Positions 6,192 to 10,847 of a DNA stretch of 10,847 nucleotides are shown in pieces. Made by a program: the position numbers and the translations under genes. This DNA comes from Oscillospiraceae bacterium (lineage in GTDB: Bacteria; Bacillota; Clostridia; Oscillospirales; Oscillospiraceae). The notes under the pieces were generated by a model. It was not told the origin of the DNA. It saw only the letters and a list, made by a program, of their open reading frames with translations, and did no database searches. Location: NCBI GenBank assembly GCA_031266955.1, contig JAISAA010000052.1, forward strand, positions 1 to 10,847, written 5' to 3'. Within the stretch, counting starts at the first letter, position 1; every line of letters begins with the position of its first letter.

Positions 6192-6228
6192 AGATTGTAT
6201 CATGGAACAACGATACTGTCAACAATCT
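6192..6228. repeat. Dyad over the acetyltransferase promoter
   Basis: Outer arms AGATTGT (6192-6198) and ACAATCT (6222-6228) are perfect inverted repeats. Inner arms GTATC (6197-6201) and GATAC (6212-6216) form a second dyad. Together they cover the -10 box, spacer and -35 box, a plausible repressor site. Confidence 0.4.
6194..6222 (-). promoter_or_regulatory. Near-consensus promoter of the acetyltransferase gene
   Basis: Minus strand: perfect -35 TTGACA (6217-6222), 17-bp spacer, -10 TACAAT (6194-6199, 5 of 6) preceded by TGA. The predicted start is near 6187, about 60 nt before the ATG at 6127. This separates the acetyltransferase from the flavoenzyme operon upstream. Confidence 0.8.
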
Positions 6229-6257
6229 GACGTTCAAGCCCGCGCGGAAAGCGCGGC

Positions 6258-6722
6258 TCAGGTCATTACCGCCTCCGCCTCGATTTCCACGAGCTGCGCC
6301 GGGCGGTTCAGCGCCGTCGTGCCTACTACCGTGAACAGCGGTTTGACGTCCTTGTCGCTCGAATGGGCGACTCCGGGCCGTAGGCCCGTATTGATAACAT
6401 TGGTGAATCCGGCGGGGCCGGATTCAACGAAGAACTCGGAATACGCGCGCGCGATCTCGCCGCTGAGCTTCATATCCACGGCGTAGACCTTTACCGCGAT
6501 AACGTCCTTCGCGCCCGCACCCGCTTCGGCGAGCAGGCGTAGGAATTTTTCCAGAATGTACTTTGTCTGAGTATAGGCGTCCTCGCCGTATACTGAACCG
6601 TCCGGGAGCACGGACGTCGTGCCCCCGATTTTTATAAACGGCCCGACGCGCACCATTCGCGAATAGCCGATACTTGCCTCCAGCGGCGCGGCGCTGGAAT
6701 AGTTTTTTCTCGTAAAGTCCAT
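6258..6722 (-). CDS. RidA (YjgF/YER057c/UK114) family protein
   Basis: Last gene of the flavoenzyme operon, 154 residues, somewhat longer than the roughly 128 of E. coli RidA. Family members form trimers, and the RidA subgroup hydrolyses reactive enamine/imine intermediates released by amino-acid enzymes. Seen: SRMVRVGPFIKIGGTTSV (21-38), QTKYILEKFLRLLAEAGAGAKDVIAVKVYAVDM (about 52-84), and the C-terminal LVEIEAEAV. The catalytic arginine of RidA (R105 in E. coli, 15 residues before the first Glu of the final I/VEIEA strand) has no counterpart at that spacing; here a Thr falls there and the nearest Arg is only six residues before the Glu. This suggests a Rid subgroup other than true RidA. Start: GCAGG 7 nt before the ATG. 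It follows the DAO-type gene by 34 bp, fitting a role in clearing its product. Confidence 0.87.
   Translation of the reverse strand: MDFTRKNYSSAAPLEASIGYSRMVRVGPFIKIGGTTSVLPDGSVYGEDAYTQTKYILEKFLRLLAEAGAGAKDVIAVKVYAVDMKLSGEIARAYSEFFVESGPAGFTNVINTGLRPGVAHSSDKDVKPLFTVVGTTALNRPAQLVEIEAEAVMT
6374..6388. repeat. Hairpin CGGGCC-GTA-GGCCCG inside the RidA-family gene
   Basis: Perfect 6-bp arms around a 3-nt loop, lying in coding sequence 15 bp before a second, longer hairpin of the same design (6404-6426). Its meaning is unclear; a by-product of GC-rich codons is possible. Confidence 0.4.
6404..6426. repeat. Perfect 10-bp inverted repeat inside the RidA-family gene
   Basis: Arms TGAATCCGGC (6404-6413) and GCCGGATTCA (6417-6426) around GGG. 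It encodes the stretch around ESGPAGFTNV, so both strands of a strong RNA hairpin are under protein constraint. It would be a stable mRNA structure near the 3' half of the last gene of the operon. Confidence 0.5.
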
Positions 6723-6756
6723 ATTTGTGCCTGCTTTCTTGATTAAAATTGCGTAA

Positions 6757-7884
6757 TCAAATCTTCGCGCGGAATCTGTCGTAGCGGAATTTGCTTACAT
6801 CGAGCGTCGGGGTCTCGCCGGAGGCGAGGTCGGCTAAGAGGGCGCCGGCGACAGGGGAAATGCCGAAGCCGTGGCCGGAGAAGCCGCAGCCTATCGTCAG
6901 TCCCGGCGTTTCCCGCGGGTTGTCCATTACGGGGATGTGGTCGGCGCAGTCGTCGAGCCAGCCGGCCCACGAACGCACAATTTTCAGGCCGCGCAGAACG
7001 GGGAAATACCCGATGATCGCGCGGCACGTGCTCGGAACGGAGATCGACGCGCCGCGCGTCCCGCCGTCGTAAGCCGCGTAGGGCTCATAACCGTGCGCCC
7101 CGCCGAAGACGAACGAGCCGTGCTTGGACTGATGTCCGTAGAAATCCGCCATAGCGGTGCCGAGCATCTGCCAAAACATATGCGGCGCCTCCTCCGTGAC
7201 GATGCACTCCATAAGGATCGGCGACATCGGTATATCCAGCCCAACTGAGGCGAGGAGCTTCCGGCTGTCGTACCCCGCGACGACCGCGATGCTCCCGGCG
7301 GAATATACCTCGCCGTCCGCCGTCACCACCTCGGACACGCGCCCGCGGAGCTTACGCAGCCGCGTGACCTCCGCGCCCGTGATATACCGCGCGCCGAGCC
7401 GCCGGGCCGCGCGGTAATACGCCAGCGTGACGAGCATGGGATTCGCGTGGCCGTCCGTCGGGCACCACCCCGCGCCTATGACGTCCTCGGACAGATACGG
7501 GCATATCTCCCGCGCCTGCTTTTGGTCTATCAGGCACATATCGAGCCCTCCCGCGGCGCAGCTGTCCGTAAGCCCTTGCAGGATCTTCATATGCGCCTCC
7601 GTCTTGCCGAGGCGCAGGTTGCCCTCTTGATAATACTCGATATCCATACCGAGCTCGTCCGAGAGTCCGGGCCACAGGTTTTTCACGCCGTACATGGCGA
7701 GCGGAAGCTCCGCTGAGTGCCGCCCGGACTGACGCACGCCGCCGCCGTTGCGCGACGAACCCCCGCCGCCGACGCACGCGCCCTTTTCAAGCACCGTGAC
7801 GCTCAGCCCGCGTTTCGCGAGATAATACGCCGCCGCGCTGCCTATCGCCCCGGCGCCTATGATCACTACGTCTGACGTATTCAT
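6757..7884 (-). CDS. FAD-dependent amino/imino-acid dehydrogenase, DAO family (HcnC/OoxB/PdhB-like)
   Basis: Catalytic flavoprotein of the operon, 375 residues, the usual length of the D-amino-acid-oxidase (DAO) fold. Seen: the FAD-binding motif GAGAIG at 10-15, VLEKG with E33 for the ribose, the GGGGSSRNGGGVRQSG flavin loop (about 39-54), a central substrate domain, and the C-terminal GCGFSGHGFGISPVAGALLADLASG segment that closes the FAD site. Closest recalled types are HcnC, opine oxidase OoxB, hydroxyproline dehydrogenase and archaeal proline dehydrogenase PdhB. It probably oxidises a C-N bond of an amino or imino acid and passes electrons to the Fe-S partner. A strong site GGAGGG lies 7 nt before the ATG, and the ATG follows the preceding stop directly (TGAATG), so expression is coupled. 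The exact substrate cannot be read from sequence. Confidence 0.92.
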   Translation of the reverse strand: MNTSDVVIIGAGAIGSAAAYYLAKRGLSVTVLEKGACVGGGGSSRNGGGVRQSGRHSAELPLAMYGVKNLWPGLSDELGMDIEYYQEGNLRLGKTEAHMKILQGLTDSCAAGGLDMCLIDQKQAREICPYLSEDVIGAGWCPTDGHANPMLVTLAYYRAARRLGARYITGAEVTRLRKLRGRVSEVVTADGEVYSAGSIAVVAGYDSRKLLASVGLDIPMSPILMECIVTEEAPHMFWQMLGTAMADFYGHQSKHGSFVFGGAHGYEPYAAYDGGTRGASISVPSTCRAIIGYFPVLRGLKIVRSWAGWLDDCADHIPVMDNPRETPGLTIGCGFSGHGFGISPVAGALLADLASGETPTLDVSKFRYDRFRAKI

Positions 7885-8214
7885 TCAAATACCCTCCATT
7901 TTCTCGTTCGCGAATACGTACATCTCCGTCGGGCGCGCGGGCGCGCGGCCCGTCGCCTCGTCAAGAACGCCCGGCGGAACGCCGAGCTCCCGCGCTATAA
8001 GCGTCCGCACGAGCCGCGCGCACGTCTGCCCCTGGCACAGCCCCATACCGCACCGCAGGAAGCGCCGCACCTCGTGTACGTTGAACATACCGTCGCGCAC
8101 GGCGCGGCGTATCTCGCCCTTCGTGACCTCCTCGCAGCGGCATATTATAATGTCGTCGTCTGGCGCGGGGACGTACTCTCCGAAATCGCGCGTCCTGTCA
8201 ACACTCATATTCAT
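7885..8214 (-). CDS. BFD-type [2Fe-2S]-binding protein (PdhX-like)
   Basis: Small electron-transfer subunit of 109 residues. Seen: a BFD-like domain (about 22-75) with the Cys pattern C25-x-C27 in IICRCEEVT and C60-x4-C65 in GLCQGQTC, plus the helix segment EVRRFLRCGMG that normally precedes the second pair; C55 is an additional cysteine. Such domains carry one [2Fe-2S] cluster and are often fused to the C-terminus of HcnB/sarcosine-oxidase-alpha proteins; here the domain is a separate protein. Start: GGGAGG lies 7 nt before the ATG at 8214, and that ATG overlaps the TGA of the upstream flavoprotein by 4 bp. An ATG at 8235 in the same frame lies upstream of that site and is rejected. It probably bridges electrons between the two FAD subunits. 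Confidence 0.9.
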   Translation of the reverse strand: MNMSVDRTRDFGEYVPAPDDDIIICRCEEVTKGEIRRAVRDGMFNVHEVRRFLRCGMGLCQGQTCARLVRTLIARELGVPPGVLDEATGRAPARPTEMYVFANEKMEGI

Positions 8215-9791
8215 ACAGATGCCTCCCGCTTCCAAAATCTCGCCTTCATAGCGAGCGCTGTCGGGACGCGCAGCGTCACCAGCGCCGTCTTGTCATACGC
8301 CGGCAGCAGCTTCACGTCTGTTATTTCCGCCGGGCACAGCGCCGCGCCGGAGCGCGACAAGGCGACGCCGCGCTCGCCCTTTTCGGGCAGCGGCAAAAAT
8401 TCATACGGTATCGTCACCTCGGCGCCGCCGTCCCCCGCGTTTTCATTTACCAAGAATATCGACTGACCCGAGCAGGCCGCGACGCACAGCCCGCACCCGA
8501 CGCACCCCGCCGCCTCATCGAGCTCCGGCAGGGACACTATGCCGCCGCGGACCTTGATGCACCCCTTGGGACAGGCGTCGCGGCACGGATCGCACGGGAT
8601 GTTTTGCGTACACTCCATAACGGGGTGCAGACCCGAGGCTCGTTTGACGCCGGGATATTCAAAAACCTCCGCGTCACCGAGATACCCGCGCGACAGCAGC
8701 GACGCCGATACCGGCAGCCCCACATCCGTCTTGTCCGGAAGCTTTCCGCGATTTTTCGGCGCGAACATCCCCTCGCGCAGACTCTCAAGCGCGGCTTCCA
8801 GCTCCGCTTTGCGCGAGAGCAGCGCGTCCCCGGTTATAAAGCCCAGCGCCCCGGCCGCCGCCGCGCCGGATATGCGGCCCTCGAGCATCGCGGAGCTTGC
8901 CTCCTCGATGCCGCTGACGTCTCCGGCGGCGTACACACGGGGGATGCTTGTCTCCCCGTCGTCCGCGCACACGGGCAGCCGGCCCGCGCCGTCGTCGCGC
9001 ATTTCACACCCCGCCATTTTCAAAAGCTGCGTCGAGGACGACAGCCCTACGGCGATGCAAATTGTGTCAGCTTCAAAGCGCTTTTCCGTCCCGCTTATGA
9101 CGTTCCATTTGCCGTCCACCTCGCCGATAACGACACCCGTCACACGGTCCGTCCCCTCGGCGCGGACGATGGTGTGCGACAGATAAAACGGTACGCCCGT
9201 CCGCGCGAGCTTCGCCGCGTGTACGCCGTAGCCCCCGACACGCGGCGCCGCGTCAACGACAGCCGCGAGGGAGCACCCCGCCTGCAAAAGCTGGAACCCC
9301 ACGACGAGCCCGACGTTCCCGCTTCCGAGCATTAAGACCCGGTCCCCCGGCCTGACGCGGTTGACGTTCATCATAGTCTGCGCCGCGCCCGCGCCCATCA
9401 CGCCGGGCAGCGTCCAGCCGGGAAACGTCAGCATATTCTCGCTCGCGCCCGTCGCGACTATAACGGCGTCGCCCTTGTACCGGCATACGCCATCGCCTTG
9501 GCGCACAAGCACTTCGCGGTCTTTATACAGCCCCATAACGGGCGAGCTCAGAAAAACCTCAACGCCAAGCCTCTCCGCCTCGCCGAGCAGCTCCGCACCG
9601 ATATTCATCCCGCGAATTTTGGCTTTGTGTTCTTTTGACCCGAAGAATTTATGTATCTGCTTGAACAACTGCCCTCCGGGCTTTAAGTTTTCATCGAACA
9701 CCGCCGTGCGCATCCCCGCCGCTGCGGCCTCGGCCGCCGCCGACAGTCCGGCGGGCCCCGCGCCCACCACTATCAAATCATATCTTGTCAT
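8211..9791 (-). CDS. FAD/NAD(P)-type oxidoreductase fused to a 2[4Fe-4S] ferredoxin domain (HcnB/PdhA-like)
   Basis: First gene of the operon, 526 residues. Seen: FAD-binding GAGPAG at 10-15, PGGQL at 38-42, VATGASEN near 112-119, a second nucleotide-binding GSGNVG at 156-161, and the flavin C-terminal motif VYAAGD at 286-291. This is the two-dinucleotide-domain fold of HcnB, OoxA and PdhA. From about 390 comes a ferredoxin-like domain with C394, C400, C403, C407, C411 and then C430-x2-C433-x2-C436-x3-C440, enough for two [4Fe-4S] clusters. It likely takes electrons from the DAO subunit via the Fe-S proteins and hands them to NAD(P) or another carrier. The family core starts at MTRYDLIVVGAGPAG (ATG 9791); an ATG at 9803 is only one base from AGGGG, and upstream frame to 9848 is not convincing. 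The start is therefore uncertain by four codons. Confidence 0.9.
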   Translation of the reverse strand: MTRYDLIVVGAGPAGLSAAAEAAAAGMRTAVFDENLKPGGQLFKQIHKFFGSKEHKAKIRGMNIGAELLGEAERLGVEVFLSSPVMGLYKDREVLVRQGDGVCRYKGDAVIVATGASENMLTFPGWTLPGVMGAGAAQTMMNVNRVRPGDRVLMLGSGNVGLVVGFQLLQAGCSLAAVVDAAPRVGGYGVHAAKLARTGVPFYLSHTIVRAEGTDRVTGVVIGEVDGKWNVISGTEKRFEADTICIAVGLSSSTQLLKMAGCEMRDDGAGRLPVCADDGETSIPRVYAAGDVSGIEEASSAMLEGRISGAAAAGALGFITGDALLSRKAELEAALESLREGMFAPKNRGKLPDKTDVGLPVSASLLSRGYLGDAEVFEYPGVKRASGLHPVMECTQNIPCDPCRDACPKGCIKVRGGIVSLPELDEAAGCVGCGLCVAACSGQSIFLVNENAGDGGAEVTIPYEFLPLPEKGERGVALSRSGAALCPAEITDVKLLPAYDKTALVTLRVPTALAMKARFWKREASV

Positions 9792-9803
9792 TTCAAATCG
9801 CAT

Positions 9804-10077
9804 ACCCCTATATAAAATGAATAAAACAAAAGCACCCGCAGTACACACGTACCGCAGACGCCTTTGTCTGTGAAATAAGAATACCGCTTAACGCGGCGGA
9901 GTTATTGTAAAAATCAGAACTAAGCGGGGCTTGCGATATTTACGTTCGCAAATTTTGTATTGAAAAATACTATATTTTACGGTACACTGAATTATCTCTA
10001 AATACGGTAGGGAAAAGAGCGCACAGTGCGGAGATGTTAACAGGTTGCAACAAGCTATGGAAAATGAGGTCCTTGAT
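9804..10077. other. Divergent intergenic region between the flavoenzyme operon and the Fic module
   Basis: About 270 bp with no convincing gene. It holds the Fic-module promoter (9960-9988). On the operon side it holds an imperfect hairpin with a CAGAC/GTCTG core (9855-9870) and a direct repeat of CCGCAG flanking a GTAC-ACAC-GTAC element (9835-9857). No clear -35/-10 pair was found for the minus-strand operon; TATATA just upstream of 9803 is the only -10-like sequence. Regulatory roles for the repeats are speculative. Confidence 0.5.
9960..9988 (+). promoter_or_regulatory. Predicted promoter of the Fic toxin-antitoxin operon
   Basis: -35 TTGAAA (9960-9965, 5 of 6), 17-bp spacer, -10 TACACT (9983-9988, 4 of 6), in an AT-rich stretch. 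The predicted start is near 9995, about 80 nt before the antitoxin ATG. Confidence 0.55.
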
Positions 10078-10305
10078 ATGCCGTACACGCCAATCGCTAT
10101 AGACCGCAAAGCCTTGACCATCATGAATGTGCCATTCCCCGATTTGGACACGCTGGAAACCACGGCGGAGGCCATCGGCTCCAATATGTTTGAGGGGTTT
10201 ACGCCAACACGCAAAGGGATCGAGATCATCCGCGACTATTGTCTCGACAAAATTTCATTCGCTCAATTGGCGACAGCGGCTAAGGGGAGAGCTTATGCGG
10301 AATGA
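10078..10305 (+). CDS. VbhA-like antitoxin of a Fic toxin
   Basis: Antitoxin of 75 residues that should bind the Fic protein encoded next and block its ATP site. Key evidence is the inhibitory motif S35-N-M-F-E39-G40, which fits (S/T)xxxE(G/N): the Glu pairs with the second Arg of the Fic core and prevents productive ATP binding. After it comes a VbhA-like tail, TPTRKGIEIIRDYCLDKISFAQL (about 42-64), where VbhA has a segment ending GEISLDE. Start: GAGG at 10066-10069 lies 8 nt before the ATG at 10078; in-frame ATG 10057 and TTG 10045 lie upstream of or beside that site and lack one. The gene overlaps the Fic gene by 11 bp, so synthesis is coupled. This arrangement, with the inhibitor as a separate protein, defines class I Fic systems. 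Confidence 0.85.
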   Translation: MPYTPIAIDRKALTIMNVPFPDLDTLETTAEAIGSNMFEGFTPTRKGIEIIRDYCLDKISFAQLATAAKGRAYAE

Positions 10306-10847
10306 ATATGATTATCAGTATATCGACCCCGACTACACCTACACCGACCCGCGGACGGGGATATTGCGAAATCTGGCCAGAATCACTGACCGGGAGGCTT
10401 TGATATTTGCCGAAACCGCCGCCACTACCAAACGGGCAAGCGAACTGAAAGCCAAACCCATCCGCATCAAAGATTCCGGCGCCCTGTTCGCCATCCACCG
10501 CCATCTGTTTCAAGACGTCTACGATTGGGCCGGGAATCCGCGAACCGTGGAAATCAGCAAAGGGGGTAAGCAGTTTTTCCCTTTATCACACTTTTCCAAC
10601 GCCCGGCGGTATATTGACAGCCTGCTTGCGGAGTACCGGCCTATTGATAAAAACAATAAAGAGAAACTGGCGCGCAAGCTGGCGGAGATGTTGGATGCCG
10701 TGAACTTCTTTCACCCCTTCCGCGAGGGCAACGGACGGACACAAAGGGAGCTGCTGCGGTTATTGGCGCGGGAAAAAGGCTGGACGCTCAGCCTGAACCC
10801 ACCTGACAATACAGAAGTCTACGAGAGGTATATGGCGGGCACGATAA
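10295..10847 (+). CDS. Fic/DOC-family AMP-transferase toxin (C-terminus off the right edge)
   Basis: Adenylyltransferase toxin; 184 residues are present and the frame is still open at the edge. Family members transfer AMP from ATP to a hydroxyl side chain; class I Fic toxins such as VbhT and FicT are known to target DNA gyrase and topoisomerase IV. Seen: the N-terminal YIDPDYTYTDPRTGILRN (9-26), the target-dock/flap region FQDVYDWAGNPRTVEISKGG (72-91), and the complete catalytic motif HPFREGNGRTQR (140-151), matching HxFx(D/E)GNGRxxR with its catalytic His140 and anion-binding loop. The toxin is therefore predicted active unless held by the antitoxin. GGGGAG lies 5 nt before the ATG. Whether a C-terminal BID or other delivery domain follows cannot be seen. 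Confidence 0.93.
   Translation, partial: MRNEYDYQYIDPDYTYTDPRTGILRNLARITDREALIFAETAATTKRASELKAKPIRIKDSGALFAIHRHLFQDVYDWAGNPRTVEISKGGKQFFPLSHFSNARRYIDSLLAEYRPIDKNNKEKLARKLAEMLDAVNFFHPFREGNGRTQRELLRLLAREKGWTLSLNPPDNTEVYERYMAGTI

Noticed and set aside
6240..6256. CCGCGC-GGAAA-GCGCGG hairpin after the RidA-family gene
   Set aside because: It has a perfect 6-bp GC stem just past the stop codon, but no U-run follows on the minus strand, so it is at most a weak or Rho-assisted end signal and was not called as a terminator.
9888..10229. 113-residue minus-strand open frame upstream of and across the Fic antitoxin gene
   Set aside because: It overlaps the antitoxin and its promoter, lacks a convincing ribosome site and shows no domain pattern.
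1..10847. CRISPR arrays, tRNA/rRNA genes, insertion sequences
   Set aside because: No regularly spaced repeat series, no tRNA-like cloverleaf and no transposase-like protein were seen on either strand.

Overview
This is a GC-rich bacterial window with strong codon bias toward G/C third positions, Shine-Dalgarno starts, tightly coupled operons and iron-sulfur flavoenzymes. It looks like a chromosome segment from an anaerobe, most likely a Clostridia-type Firmicute or a Synergistota-like relative. That assignment is inference from gene style, not a database match. The only clearly AT-rich patch is an acetyltransferase gene near 5.6-6.2 kb.

Layout. (1) 1-2230, minus strand: a nickel/dipeptide-type ABC importer operon with two permeases and an ATPase that runs off the left edge, driven by a near-consensus promoter. 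(2) 2262-2340: a divergent control region holding two 16-bp direct repeats spaced 21 bp apart, a geometry known from AraC-family sites. (3) 2341-3029, plus strand: a toxin-antitoxin pair, a RelB/DinJ-like antitoxin followed by a PemK/MazF-like toxin. (4) 3041-4904: two AraC-family regulators in convergent orientation. The second has a terminator-like hairpin in its leader. (5) 5020-6228, minus strand: a five-segment membrane protein of unknown function with its own terminator, and a GNAT acetyltransferase with a near-consensus promoter. (6) 6258-9791, minus strand: a four-gene catabolic operon. In transcription order it encodes a disulfide-reductase-type flavoprotein fused to a 2[4Fe-4S] ferredoxin domain, a small BFD-type [2Fe-2S] protein, a D-amino-acid-oxidase-fold FAD dehydrogenase and a RidA-family protein. 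The order matches the archaeal dye-linked proline dehydrogenase cluster pdhA-pdhF-pdhX-pdhB as I recall it, with A and F fused. (7) 9960-10847, plus strand: a second toxin-antitoxin pair, a VbhA-like antitoxin carrying the SxxxEG inhibitory motif and a Fic AMP-transferase running off the right edge.

How it fits together: the flavoenzyme operon probably oxidises an amino or imino acid at the DAO subunit, passes electrons through the Fe-S proteins to the second flavoprotein, and uses the RidA-family protein to deal with reactive imine/enamine products. The ABC importer, the AraC regulators and the two TA modules give the window an accessory character. No RNA genes, insertion sequences or CRISPR arrays were seen.
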